From positions 86,291 to 150,290 of the forward strand of contig JBJKVF010000001.1 in assembly GCA_045562755.1 (NCBI GenBank): a stretch of DNA of 64,000 nt. Direction: 5' to 3'. Position 1 is the first letter of the stretch; each line of letters opens with the position of its first letter. The notes under the pieces are model-generated. The model ran no database searches. It saw only the letters and a list, made by a program, of their open reading frames with translations, and was not told the DNA's origin. Origin of the DNA: GCA-002708145 sp045562755. Lineage in GTDB: Bacteria > Chloroflexota > Dehalococcoidia > Lucifugimonadales > Lucifugimonadaceae. A program made the position numbers and the translations under genes. This document shows, piece after piece, positions 16,775-25,446 of the stretch.

Positions 16775-18270
16775 ATTTAAATGATATGAAACTATTATCT
16801 CCGGAAATATTTTTATCTATTTCTGGTCTTTTTCTATTGGTTTTATCTTTGTATAAAATCGATGTTATAAAAATTATTAATTTAGCTGTAGTATTTTTGA
16901 TAATTTCTATTTTATTGGTATGTAATCTATGGTTTGGGTGGGTGTTTGAAATTTCTACAGAAGCTGGTTTGTTAGGTACGTTTTCCACTGACAAATTTTC
17001 GCTTTTTTTTAAGTTGTTGATTTTGTTAGCTTCAGTAATAACTATTTATGGTACTTTTCACTATTTAGTTGCTGAAAAAACCAAGTATTATTTTGGAGAA
17101 TTTATATCTCTGTTTTTTTTATCCATTGTTGGTATGATGTTATTGGTATCATCTACGGAACTTATAACTATTTATGTGTCTTTAGAATTATCTGCTCTTC
17201 CGATCATAGTACTTTTATCTATTCATAGGACTAAATTGGGTATTGAATCGGGGATTAAATTTTTTATATTATCCGCATTTTCCAGCGCATTGTTACTTTA
17301 CGGTTTTATATATTTATATGGAATAAGTGGATCAACAAATTTACTATTAATTAAAGATTCTATTTCATCTATGGATTTATCTAGTGAGAATTTTTTTCAC
17401 TTTTATGGAATTATCATTTCCATTATATTGATTATCGCTGGCTTAAGTTTTAAGATGGCTATTGTGCCTTGGCAGATGTGGATTCCAGATGTATATCAAG
17501 GTGCTCCAACTCCAGTTGCTGCATTTTTATCAATAGCATCGAAAGCCTCAGCTTTTGCTGTGATAATAAGGATTTTTTACACAGCATTTTCTAATGAAAC
17601 TTTAATGATAGATTGGTCTTTGATTTTCGCTATTCTTGCTGCAATAACTATGACTATAGGAAATTTATTTGCATTGAATCAAAACAATATTAAGAGGTTA
17701 TTAGGGTATTCAACGATCGCTCAAGCTGGCTATATTCTTATTGGTTTAGCTGCTATTCCTGGTAGTCAGTCATTAGATTTTAGTGGTGTCCAAGGTAGCA
17801 TGTATTATTTAGCTGGCTATTTATTTACTAATTTGTCAATATTTATAGTTGTAACTATTATTATTTCAAAAACTAAAGATGAAACTATTCAAGGCCTTAG
17901 TGGTTTTATAAGAATTTCACCTGTTTATTCTGTAATTTTAGTTATTGGATTATTATCACTAATTGGCATGCCTCCTACAGTTGGATTCATGTCAAAAGTT
18001 ATAATATTTGGATTTGCAATAAACTCTGGTTATCCATGGTTGGCTTTATTTGGAGTTATAAATTCTGTTCTTGCTGCATTTTACTACTTGAGAATAATAC
18101 GGTTCATAGTTTTTGAAGATCCACCAACTGATAAACTTTCTTATGTTGCTCAGCTAAGAGATAGCAGAACAGTTTTTGCGGGTGTGCTATGTTCCATACT
18201 AGTTCTTTTATTAGGAATAATTCCTTTCTTAGTGCTAGAGATGTCAAAAAAGGCTATTAATTTTATATAA
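16771..18270 (+). CDS. nuoN: NADH-quinone oxidoreductase subunit N
   Basis: Third antiporter-like subunit, 499 residues and the last gene of the operon. It has 'ELITIYVSLELSALPIIVLL' with the helix 5 Glu, 'GLSFKMAIVPWQMWIPDVYQGAPTP' with the helix 7 Lys, and 'RLLGYSTIAQAGYILIGL'. Length and helix count match bacterial NuoN. Its stop codon lies inside an A+T-only inverted repeat, and NAD kinase follows 28 bases later on the same strand. Confidence 0.95.
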   Translation: MNLNDMKLLSPEIFLSISGLFLLVLSLYKIDVIKIINLAVVFLIISILLVCNLWFGWVFEISTEAGLLGTFSTDKFSLFFKLLILLASVITIYGTFHYLVAEKTKYYFGEFISLFFLSIVGMMLLVSSTELITIYVSLELSALPIIVLLSIHRTKLGIESGIKFFILSAFSSALLLYGFIYLYGISGSTNLLLIKDSISSMDLSSENFFHFYGIIISIILIIAGLSFKMAIVPWQMWIPDVYQGAPTPVAAFLSIASKASAFAVIIRIFYTAFSNETLMIDWSLIFAILAAITMTIGNLFALNQNNIKRLLGYSTIAQAGYILIGLAAIPGSQSLDFSGVQGSMYYLAGYLFTNLSIFIVVTIIISKTKDETIQGLSGFIRISPVYSVILVIGLLSLIGMPPTVGFMSKVIIFGFAINSGYPWLALFGVINSVLAAFYYLRIIRFIVFEDPPTDKLSYVAQLRDSRTVFAGVLCSILVLLLGIIPFLVLEMSKKAINFI

Positions 18271-18286
18271 TCATTATTATATAAAA
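18261..18286 (+). repeat. Perfect 11-base inverted repeat at the end of nuoN
   Basis: TTTTATATAAT at 18261-18271 and its exact complement at 18276-18286 flank a 4-base loop, CATT. The left arm contains the nuoN stop. Every stem pair is A-T and on the plus strand the stem is followed by A residues rather than a T run, so it is not a textbook terminator. It could be a weak RNA end or processing signal between nuo and the NAD kinase gene. Confidence 0.5.
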
Positions 18287-18298
18287 AAAGAATAAAAT

Positions 18299-19135
18299 AT
18301 GACTCCATTTAAAAACATAGGCATAATACATAATAGTTTGTCTGAACCTTCATTAGAATTGTCAAAAAAAATTATTAATAATTTTTCTTCTGATAAATCT
18401 TTTTGGAATATGAATGAAAAAGATATCCAAAAAGAAAAAGAAAGAATAAAAGAATCTCAATTGATGATAGCTGTTGGAGGTGATGGTACTATATTGAGAG
18501 TGGCTCATCTGGTAGCTGAATATAATATTCCCATATTAGGAATTAATATGGGAAGAGTAGGGTTCATGAGTGAGATAGAAGAGTTGGATGCTATTAGAAA
18601 TTTATCTTGGTATTTAGAGGGAAACGCAAGACTTGAAAAACGATATATGCTTGAAGTTAAGTCTATGAAAACGGATGAAGTTTTAGCAATTTCATTAAAT
18701 GATATTGCTGTAGCAAGAGGTAATTTGATAAGAGTTGCTGAACTAGCTACATTTATAGATGGTGTTCATCTTGCAACATATAGGGGCGACGGTATCATTG
18801 TATCTACAGCAACAGGTTCCACCGGGTATAATCTTGCATTAGGAGGTCCTGTTCTTGATCCGCTATCAAAAGAATTTATACTTAAGCCAATTGCTAGTCA
18901 TATGAGTCAATTTGGAGGTGTAGTGTTAAGTGGTGAATCTAGGATAAGTATTGAAATAATCAGTGATAATAGTATAAATTTCTCTTCTGATGGATTTATT
19001 GATAAGGAATTAAATAAGTCTGATCATATAGAGATTTACCAGAGTACTAAATATATTAGTTTTTTGAGAAAAAAACAACCTTCGGAATTTTGGGGTGACT
19101 TATCTAGAAAATTAGGTATAAGAAAAGGTATTTAA
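18299..19135 (+). CDS. nadK: NAD kinase
   Basis: Phosphorylates NAD to NADP in the cytoplasm. The 278-residue sequence has the family's GGDGT at about residues 60-64, 'GINMGRVGFMSE', 'SLNDIAVARG' with the Asn-Asp pair, and 'DGIIVSTATGSTGYNLALGGP' with the substrate loop. There is no methylglyoxal-synthase-like or other extra domain. It starts 28 bases after nuoN and is followed after one base by a Nudix hydrolase, so nuo, nadK, nudix and sdh may form one long transcription unit of redox cofactor genes. Confidence 0.95.
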   Translation: MTPFKNIGIIHNSLSEPSLELSKKIINNFSSDKSFWNMNEKDIQKEKERIKESQLMIAVGGDGTILRVAHLVAEYNIPILGINMGRVGFMSEIEELDAIRNLSWYLEGNARLEKRYMLEVKSMKTDEVLAISLNDIAVARGNLIRVAELATFIDGVHLATYRGDGIIVSTATGSTGYNLALGGPVLDPLSKEFILKPIASHMSQFGGVVLSGESRISIEIISDNSINFSSDGFIDKELNKSDHIEIYQSTKYISFLRKKQPSEFWGDLSRKLGIRKGI

Positions 19136-19136
19136 A

Positions 19137-19676
19137 TTGCCAAATAATTACCCTGAAATACTTAACTCAAAAAAAATTTATGATGGAGAAAAATTTTCTC
19201 TCCAAATAAAAAATCTTAAAAACTACAAAGGTGAAAAATACAATAAAGAAATTATTAAGCATCCAGGTTCAGTTGTTATTCTACCTATTACTCAGGATAA
19301 TAAAATCATTTTGATAGAACAGTATAGGCTTGCAATAGGTAAAACTATTATTGAATTGCCAGCAGGAACTATTGAAAAAAATGAAGATCACGATTTAGCT
19401 GCAAATAGAGAACTTAGAGAAGAAACAGGCTTTAGAGCAAAAAATATTAAATTAGTTCATAAAATGTGGGTAGCTCCTGGATACTCTTCCGAATGTTGCT
19501 ATTTTTATTTAGCTGAAAATTTAGTTCCAGATCCATTACCATCTGATCTGGGAGAGGATATAATAGTATTAAGAAAAAGTATAAATGATGTAAAAGATAT
19601 GATGATTTCGGGAGAAATTGAAGATCAAATGACAATAGCATCCTTATTATATTTTTTTTATATAAAAGAAACTTAA
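19137..19676 (+). CDS. Nudix hydrolase, ADP-ribose pyrophosphatase-like
   Basis: A 179-residue Nudix protein with the complete box G-x5-E-x7-REUxEExGU at about residues 77-99 ('GTIEKNEDHDLAANRELREE' onward). The pattern 'VVILPITQDNKIILIEQYR' before the box and 'IELPAGTIE' match ADP-ribose pyrophosphatases, which cleave ADP-ribose to AMP and ribose 5-phosphate. I use TTG at 19137, one base after the NAD kinase stop, with AAAGG as ribosome binding site. Its place beside NAD kinase agrees with NAD-derivative housekeeping, though the substrate is inferred. Confidence 0.87.
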   Translation: MPNNYPEILNSKKIYDGEKFSLQIKNLKNYKGEKYNKEIIKHPGSVVILPITQDNKIILIEQYRLAIGKTIIELPAGTIEKNEDHDLAANRELREETGFRAKNIKLVHKMWVAPGYSSECCYFYLAENLVPDPLPSDLGEDIIVLRKSINDVKDMMISGEIEDQMTIASLLYFFYIKET

Positions 19677-19711
19677 AAACATAGATTAGAAAGAGATTTA
19701 GGAACAACTTA

Positions 19712-21394
19712 ATGTATGAACATGATGTTTTAATTATTGGTGGTGGTCTTGCTGGGTTAAGAGCCGGGATAGAAGTAACTCGTCACGGAGTTGATGTTGC
19801 TGTAATTTCTAAAGTTCACCCAGTTAGAAGTCATTCTAATGCTGCTCAAGGTGGAATTAATGCCCCACTGACGGATAGAGGAGATGAATGGGAAGGTCAT
19901 GCATATGACACAATAAAAGGAAGTGATTTCTTGGCTGATCAAGATGCAGTAGAAATTATGTCATCTGAAGCTGGAGATGCTGTCATTGAACTAGAAAGAA
20001 TGGGTGTTATTTTTTCAAGAGGAGAAGATGGTAAATTAGGAACTAGAGCTTTTGGGGGCCAAAAGGTAGCAAGAACATTTTTTGTAGGTGCTATTACAGG
20101 GTCTGCTATGCTGCATGTGTTATATGAACAATCTGTAAAATTGGGGCTAGGTGTATATGAAGAATGGTTTGTAACAAAATTAATTATGGAAGACGGCGTT
20201 TGCAGGGGAGTTGTTGCTTATGATATTAAATCTGGAGAACTTCACACGATAAAAGCTAAAGCAGTCATTATGGCCAGTGGTGGTTCAGGTAGAGTTTTTG
20301 AGCCATCAACTAATGCTCTAATTTGTACAGGAGATGGATTAGCTTTAGCATATAGAGCAGGTGTACCACTAATGGATATGGAGATGATTCAATATCATCC
20401 AACTACTCTAGCACGTACAGGAATATTACTTTCAGAGGCAGCTAGAGGAGAAGGAGCTTATCTACTAAATTCTAATGGAGAGAGATTTATGGAAAAATAT
20501 GCTCCTGATTATATGGAGCTTGCATCAAGAGATGTAGTTTCTAGGTCTGAGCAAACAGAAATTGATGAAGGTAGAGGCATTGATGGTAATGTTCACTTAG
20601 ATCTCAGACATCTTGGAAGAGATTATATTGAGCAAAAATTAGGTTATTTAGAGGAAGTTTCCAAAGAATTTTTAGGCATTAGTATGGCAGAAGATCCTGT
20701 ACCAGTTAGGCCTGGAATGCACTATATAATGGGTGGTATTAAAACAGATTATAATGGTGCTACTAACGTACCAGGTTTATATGCTGCAGGAGAATGTGCT
20801 AATGTTAGTGTTCATGGTGCAAATAGACTTGGAGCTAATTCATTACTTGATACAGTTGTTTTTGGTAGAAGATCCGCGATTCATGCTCTTGAATATATAA
20901 AAAATGTTGAACCACATTCTAATTCAGAAATAGACCTTAATTCTGAAAAAATTAGACTCCAATCTATCTTAGATAGGCCAAAGGGTGAGAGCATTGCTAA
21001 AGTAAGAGAAGATATGGCTGTAGGTATGACAAAAGGTATTGGTGTTTGGCGAGATCAAAGTTCTATGGAGGGTGCATTAGAAAATCTTGTTAATATTAAA
21101 TCTAGGCTGCCGAGTATATCAGTAGAAAATAAGAGCAAAATTTTTAATACTAATTTACTTTTTGCTTTAGAATTAGAATTTATGGTTGATAACGCTGAAG
21201 CTATTGTACATGGAGCTTTAATGAGGAAAGAGAGTAGGGGGGCTCATTTTCGTACAGATATGCCTGAGAGGGATGACGAAAATTGGCTAAAACATACTCT
21301 TGTCTATAAAGATGAAAATAATAATAATGGCGTTAGAACTGATACTTCACCAGTTAAAATAACTCAATGGGAACCAGTAAAAAGGGTGTATTAA
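19712..21394 (+). CDS. sdhA: Succinate dehydrogenase / fumarate reductase flavoprotein subunit
   Basis: The FAD subunit that oxidises succinate to fumarate. Of 560 residues, GGGLAG near 10-15 is the dinucleotide fold, and 'HSNAAQGGIN' from residue 41 holds the FAD-linking His. Further motifs are 'QYHPTTLARTGILLSEAARGEGAYL' and 'GMHYIMGGIKTD' around the dicarboxylate site. The C-terminal 'KESRGAHFRTDMPERDDENW' motif is also present. It is directly followed by the iron-sulfur subunit with no gap. Confidence 0.95.
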   Translation: MYEHDVLIIGGGLAGLRAGIEVTRHGVDVAVISKVHPVRSHSNAAQGGINAPLTDRGDEWEGHAYDTIKGSDFLADQDAVEIMSSEAGDAVIELERMGVIFSRGEDGKLGTRAFGGQKVARTFFVGAITGSAMLHVLYEQSVKLGLGVYEEWFVTKLIMEDGVCRGVVAYDIKSGELHTIKAKAVIMASGGSGRVFEPSTNALICTGDGLALAYRAGVPLMDMEMIQYHPTTLARTGILLSEAARGEGAYLLNSNGERFMEKYAPDYMELASRDVVSRSEQTEIDEGRGIDGNVHLDLRHLGRDYIEQKLGYLEEVSKEFLGISMAEDPVPVRPGMHYIMGGIKTDYNGATNVPGLYAAGECANVSVHGANRLGANSLLDTVVFGRRSAIHALEYIKNVEPHSNSEIDLNSEKIRLQSILDRPKGESIAKVREDMAVGMTKGIGVWRDQSSMEGALENLVNIKSRLPSISVENKSKIFNTNLLFALELEFMVDNAEAIVHGALMRKESRGAHFRTDMPERDDENWLKHTLVYKDENNNNGVRTDTSPVKITQWEPVKRVY

Positions 21395-22354
21395 ATGAAA
21401 GTTGACTTAAAAATTAAAAGGTTTGATCCAGCAGATTCTGGGGGGAAAACATGGTGGCAAGAGTATAGTGTTGATATTCACAAAGATTCAACAGTATTAG
21501 ATGCATTAATTGAAGTAAGAGAATATGAAGATACCTCATTAGCATTACGCTGTGCTTGCAGAGCGTCAATATGTGGATCATGTGGAATGAAAGTTAATGG
21601 GGATGCTAAGCTTGTTTGCAAGACTCGAGTTGTTGAAGTTTCTCCTGATGGAGATCAAATCATAGTTGAGCCAATGGGAAATCAACACGTAGTTAAAGAC
21701 TTAGTAATTTCTCTTGATACTTTTTTTGATCAAATAAAAAGAGTAAAACCCTATGTTCAGCCCAATCAATCTCCTGAGAGTGGTGAATATATTGCATCTA
21801 ATGATTCTATGGAAAACTTATTGACAGCAATGAACTGCATAATGTGTGGTTGTTGTGTTTCCGATTGTACTGTTTTGGAAGTAGATAGTAATTTTATAGG
21901 CCCAGCCGCTTTAGCAAAAGCATGGAGGTTTGTTGAAGACCCTAGAGATTCTAAAAAAACAGATAGGCTCTCAGAATTGAATGATGAGGATGGAGGTATA
22001 TGGGACTGTACAAGATGTATGAAATGTGTAGAAGTATGTCCTAAAGGTGTTTCACCTATGGATAGAATTATGGAACTTAGAGAGTCTGCAATTCAATCAG
22101 GTAAGAAAAATACTTCAGGTTATCATCATACAGAATCATTTTATAATTCTGTGAAGAAACATGGTAGATTAGATGAAACAAGATTAGCTGTAGACTCAGC
22201 TGGAATGACTAATATTCCAAGATTGTTAGATTTAGCTCCAGTTGGCATGAAGGCGATGCTGAAAGGGAAATTACCTCCAATTTTGCCACATAAATCTGAA
22301 GACCACAAAAATATTAAGAAACTTTATGATCAAGTTGAAGGAAAAGAAAAATGA
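21395..22354 (+). CDS. sdhB: Succinate dehydrogenase / fumarate reductase iron-sulfur subunit
   Basis: Carries electrons from SdhA to quinone through three clusters. The plant-type [2Fe-2S] ligands are Cys55, Cys60, Cys63 and Cys75. The C-terminal ferredoxin-like part has 'CIMCGCCVSDC' at 148-158 and 'CTRCMKCVEVCP' at 205-215. The Cys-Gly-Cys-Cys form in the first motif gives one cysteine more than the usual set. At 319 residues it is longer than classic SdhB (about 240), with a C-terminal tail of about 95 residues. That is typical of enzymes paired with an SdhE/HdrB-like subunit rather than membrane anchors. It overlaps the next gene by 4 bases. Confidence 0.93.
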   Translation: MKVDLKIKRFDPADSGGKTWWQEYSVDIHKDSTVLDALIEVREYEDTSLALRCACRASICGSCGMKVNGDAKLVCKTRVVEVSPDGDQIIVEPMGNQHVVKDLVISLDTFFDQIKRVKPYVQPNQSPESGEYIASNDSMENLLTAMNCIMCGCCVSDCTVLEVDSNFIGPAALAKAWRFVEDPRDSKKTDRLSELNDEDGGIWDCTRCMKCVEVCPKGVSPMDRIMELRESAIQSGKKNTSGYHHTESFYNSVKKHGRLDETRLAVDSAGMTNIPRLLDLAPVGMKAMLKGKLPPILPHKSEDHKNIKKLYDQVEGKEK

Positions 22355-23241
22355 AATATGCTTTTTATCCAGGCTGTGTTGCTAAGGGTGGTGCGCCAGA
22401 ACTTTATGATTCAGCTATGGCTGTTATGAAAAAATTAGATATTGAATTAGAAGAACTCACTAAGGCTGCATGTACTGGCGCGGGAGTTCTTCAAGAAAAA
22501 AACTTAAAGATGGGCGATGTATTAAATGTAAGAACTTTTGCTATGGCAGAAAATATGGGCTTACCAATATTAGTTTTGTGCTCAACCTGCCAAGGTGTTA
22601 TGAGTCAAGCTAATTATAGAGTCAAGAAAGATCCAGAATATCTTAAAGAAATTAACGAAATATTATCAGAAGAAAATTTAGAGTACAAAGGTACTACAGA
22701 TATTAAACATCTTTTGTGGGTAATTATTGAAGATATTGGGTTAGAAAAATTAAAATCTACTTTCACTAAAGAATTAACGGGAATGAATATGGCTCCATTC
22801 TACGGTTGCTACATGGTCAGACCTTCAGATGCTTTAGGTTTCAAGGAAAATCCTACTAGGGAAACATCTGTTGAAGAGCTAATTGAAGCTGTTGGTGGAA
22901 ATGTTACAGATTTTGCTGGTAAAACTGCTTGTTGTGGTTTTCCTATATTATTCATAAATCAAGCAAATTCAATGAAGATGGTTGCAAATCATACTGGAAC
23001 AGCCAAAGAAAAAGGAGCTGATGCTATGGTTACTCCATGTCCTTTGTGCCATCTAAATTTAGATGGTTACCAAGCAAAAGCTAGGAAACAGGTAAGAAAC
23101 GAAAAAGCTGATTTACCTATAATTCATGTCCCTCAATTAATAGGATTAGCAATGGGTATGAAAGAAAAAGAATTAGGATTGCAAAAACATATAGTATCAA
23201 CTAAAGATATAGTTAAAAAAGTCGAACAGATCACCATATAA
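22351..23241 (+). CDS. SdhE/HdrB-like CCG-domain subunit of succinate dehydrogenase
   Basis: A 296-residue protein with two cysteine-rich CCG domains, related to heterodisulfide reductase subunit B. It replaces the membrane anchors of classic succinate dehydrogenase in type-E enzymes. The second motif is complete: Cys153, Cys194-Cys195, Cys230-x-x-Cys233. The first is Cys9, then Cys41-Thr42, then Cys77-x-x-Cys80, so Thr stands where the second Cys of the pair is expected. No membrane helix is seen. It begins inside the sdhB stop and ends the plus-strand run, overlapping the convergent peptidase gene by 11 bases. No sdhC or sdhD anchor is in the window. Confidence 0.88.
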   Translation: MKYAFYPGCVAKGGAPELYDSAMAVMKKLDIELEELTKAACTGAGVLQEKNLKMGDVLNVRTFAMAENMGLPILVLCSTCQGVMSQANYRVKKDPEYLKEINEILSEENLEYKGTTDIKHLLWVIIEDIGLEKLKSTFTKELTGMNMAPFYGCYMVRPSDALGFKENPTRETSVEELIEAVGGNVTDFAGKTACCGFPILFINQANSMKMVANHTGTAKEKGADAMVTPCPLCHLNLDGYQAKARKQVRNEKADLPIIHVPQLIGLAMGMKEKELGLQKHIVSTKDIVKKVEQITI

Positions 23242-24712
23242 TTTTATCTTCAATTTTGGGATCAAATTTTGTATTTTTCTCAAGTGGGAAAATAGGCCTA
23301 TTACATATTGTATGTCCTAAAGAATGTAAATTTGCACTAGTTGCTCCAGGCGCATCGATATTAAAGTTTATAGTACTCCATTCATCAAAAAACTCAGGTC
23401 TACAATGTGGAGACTTAACAATAATTAGATCAAATCTTTTTGGATTTATACCATTGCCAAAAAATATTGATCTATCAAATAAGCTGATAGGTTTTGATGT
23501 ACATACAATTGTAAAATTATCAGAAATTAAAACTACTGTTTTGCCTGCATTTCTCTTTACGTTTCTACTCTCCTCAATATGATCACCATCAGAAATGAGC
23601 TTAACTCGAAATTTCATTTCATATGGCTTAAATTGATTGTCAAAATAACCACCTAATTTTCCATAAAATTCACTACCAATACCACTATTAATGGCTTTCT
23701 TCACTAAACTAGGATCGGCAATAGGAGCAAGAACTTTTTTATTATATTTTTTTTTATGTAAAAATTTTATTATATAGTTTGAATCTCCAGGTGCCCCTGA
23801 AGAAGGTGCATCAGCGGCATCAGTAAAAATTATAGTTCCTTGTATTTTTTTTGATTGTTCATATGCTTGATCTATTTCAATTAATTTCGATTGCATTTTT
23901 GATCTATTTTTCCAAAAGTCATTTGCTATAGATTTAATTATTTGTTTATTTTCATTATGAAATTTATCATATATAAAATATATTTGTGAGCATAATTCAG
24001 GTACATCTGTGAATGGGTTACCTATATGAAAACCACCAGAAATTATTTTTTTTTCAAATTCTAATTTTTTTATTTTATTTATTTGATTACCAAAGCAACC
24101 TGTTTCAGTTATGAGTTCATCTCCTCGTACTAATGCTGGTATTTTTATCCTTGCTATATCTAGTTTTGCGCCACTTATAATATAAGTTAACAAATCTGCA
24201 GCTCTTTCCCCTGTATTGAAAAAATCTACATGAGGATAAGTGTGAAAACTTGTAAAACCATCACTATATGTAATCATTTTTTTTGTAAGTATGCCATGTA
24301 AGTCCATTGAAAAAACTATAGGTACTGATTCGCCAAAAATTCTTCTGGTTTTTTCAATTATCCATCCTTCTGGATCATTTTCACTTATTCCTTGCATAGC
24401 TCCATGAAGAGAAAGATAGATTCCATCAATCTTATTTTTATTTTTTTCTAAATACTTTATGTATTCAGATGAAATTTTTTCCCAACAATTTTTGCTCATT
24501 GGCCCTGCACTTGTAGCTCTTGCGCCAAAGGTAGGTATTATCCGAAATTTTTTTTCTAGTACTTTTATTGCACCCCCCATTTGAGTAGGTTTACCATTAT
24601 GAAAATCGAATAAATTATTTTCGTAATGAAGTTGAAATGCTTCAAAGTCAGTTTCTACTGGATTAAATGTTGAAACCTCTTGTGCTATTTCTGCAATAAG
24701 AACAGATTTCAC
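23231..24712 (-). CDS. M81 family metallopeptidase (MlrC-like)
   Basis: A 493-residue member of the MlrC/M81 family, named for a zinc peptidase that cuts linear microcystin. Zinc-site candidates are Asp137 and His139 in 'SMDLHG', and His157 and His161 in 'FHTYPHVD'. The C-terminal MlrC half contains 'DAADAPSSGAPGDS'. In marine bacteria these enzymes are widespread far from any toxin, so a broader peptide or amide hydrolase role is likely and the substrate is unknown. It is the last gene of a six-gene minus-strand cluster, starting 4 bases inside the SDR gene. Confidence 0.88.
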   Translation of the reverse strand: MKSVLIAEIAQEVSTFNPVETDFEAFQLHYENNLFDFHNGKPTQMGGAIKVLEKKFRIIPTFGARATSAGPMSKNCWEKISSEYIKYLEKNKNKIDGIYLSLHGAMQGISENDPEGWIIEKTRRIFGESVPIVFSMDLHGILTKKMITYSDGFTSFHTYPHVDFFNTGERAADLLTYIISGAKLDIARIKIPALVRGDELITETGCFGNQINKIKKLEFEKKIISGGFHIGNPFTDVPELCSQIYFIYDKFHNENKQIIKSIANDFWKNRSKMQSKLIEIDQAYEQSKKIQGTIIFTDAADAPSSGAPGDSNYIIKFLHKKKYNKKVLAPIADPSLVKKAINSGIGSEFYGKLGGYFDNQFKPYEMKFRVKLISDGDHIEESRNVKRNAGKTVVLISDNFTIVCTSKPISLFDRSIFFGNGINPKRFDLIIVKSPHCRPEFFDEWSTINFNIDAPGATSANLHSLGHTICNRPIFPLEKNTKFDPKIEDKIIW

Positions 24713-25446
24713 AGGCTCATAGCACCGTCAATTACTATTGTTTGCCCAGTCATATACGATGATTCATCTGAAGCAAGATATACAGCTAAAGAGGCTACTT
24801 CTTCAGGAGTACCTATTCTTCCCATTGGTTGCCTATCTATATAGCTTTTACGAGTTTCAATAGGGTTATCAGTATTATTTATTCTATCTTGTAGTGAAGG
24901 TGTCTCAACTGTTGCAGGTGCAATCGCATTTACCCTGATTTTTTTATCAAGGTAATCCCTTGCAACTGATTTTGTTAGTCCAATTACTGCTGCTTTTGAA
25001 GAAGTGTAAATTGCTCTATTAGGAATTCCTGATAAATTTGAAGCTAAAGATGCCATGTTTATTATTGAACCCCCACCATTTTCAATCATTGCAGGAAGAA
25101 ATATCTTGATCATTCTATACATAGACTTTACGTTTACATCAAATGACTTATCCCATTCTTCTTCAGTAGCTTGAAGTATTGTTCCCTCAGCTACGAATCC
25201 AGCACAATTAAATAATATATCTGGTGTACCTGCAAAATCATGAAATTCTTTTATTGAATTTATATTTGTAACATCACATATAGTAGTTAGTATCTTATTT
25301 TTTGAGCTGATTTCGAATAGTTTTTTTTTATTAATGTCTGAAGCATAAACTTTTGCTCCTTCGTCAGCAAAAGCTTCTGCAATAGCTCTACCCATACCTT
25401 GAGCTGCTGCTGTGATTACCGCTTTTTTGCCATTTAACCTATGCAT
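24709..25446 (-). CDS. Short-chain dehydrogenase/reductase, BDH2 (DHRS6)-like
   Basis: A 245-residue NAD(P) oxidoreductase. The cofactor loop reads 'TAAAQGMG', the Ala-rich variant seen in the BDH2/DHRS6 branch, followed by 'ASDIN', whose Asp favours NAD. The tetrad is intact: Ser in 'NMASLAS' and Tyr-x-x-x-Lys in 'YTSSK'. BDH2 relatives oxidise 3-hydroxybutyrate or sugar-acid-type hydroxyls; I cannot choose. The gene overlaps malate dehydrogenase by 8 bases and the M81 gene by 4, so it is translated as part of this operon. Confidence 0.88.
   Translation of the reverse strand: MHRLNGKKAVITAAAQGMGRAIAEAFADEGAKVYASDINKKKLFEISSKNKILTTICDVTNINSIKEFHDFAGTPDILFNCAGFVAEGTILQATEEEWDKSFDVNVKSMYRMIKIFLPAMIENGGGSIINMASLASNLSGIPNRAIYTSSKAAVIGLTKSVARDYLDKKIRVNAIAPATVETPSLQDRINNTDNPIETRKSYIDRQPMGRIGTPEEVASLAVYLASDESSYMTGQTIVIDGAMSL

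Noticed and set aside
22351..23241. Heterodisulfide reductase of methanogenesis
   Set aside because: The gene follows sdhA and sdhB with overlap; no HdrA or HdrC is present. It is better read as the type-E succinate dehydrogenase subunit.
23231..24712. Microcystin degradation pathway
   Set aside because: MlrC-like proteins are widespread and no mlrA, mlrB or mlrD is nearby; only a family-level call is justified.
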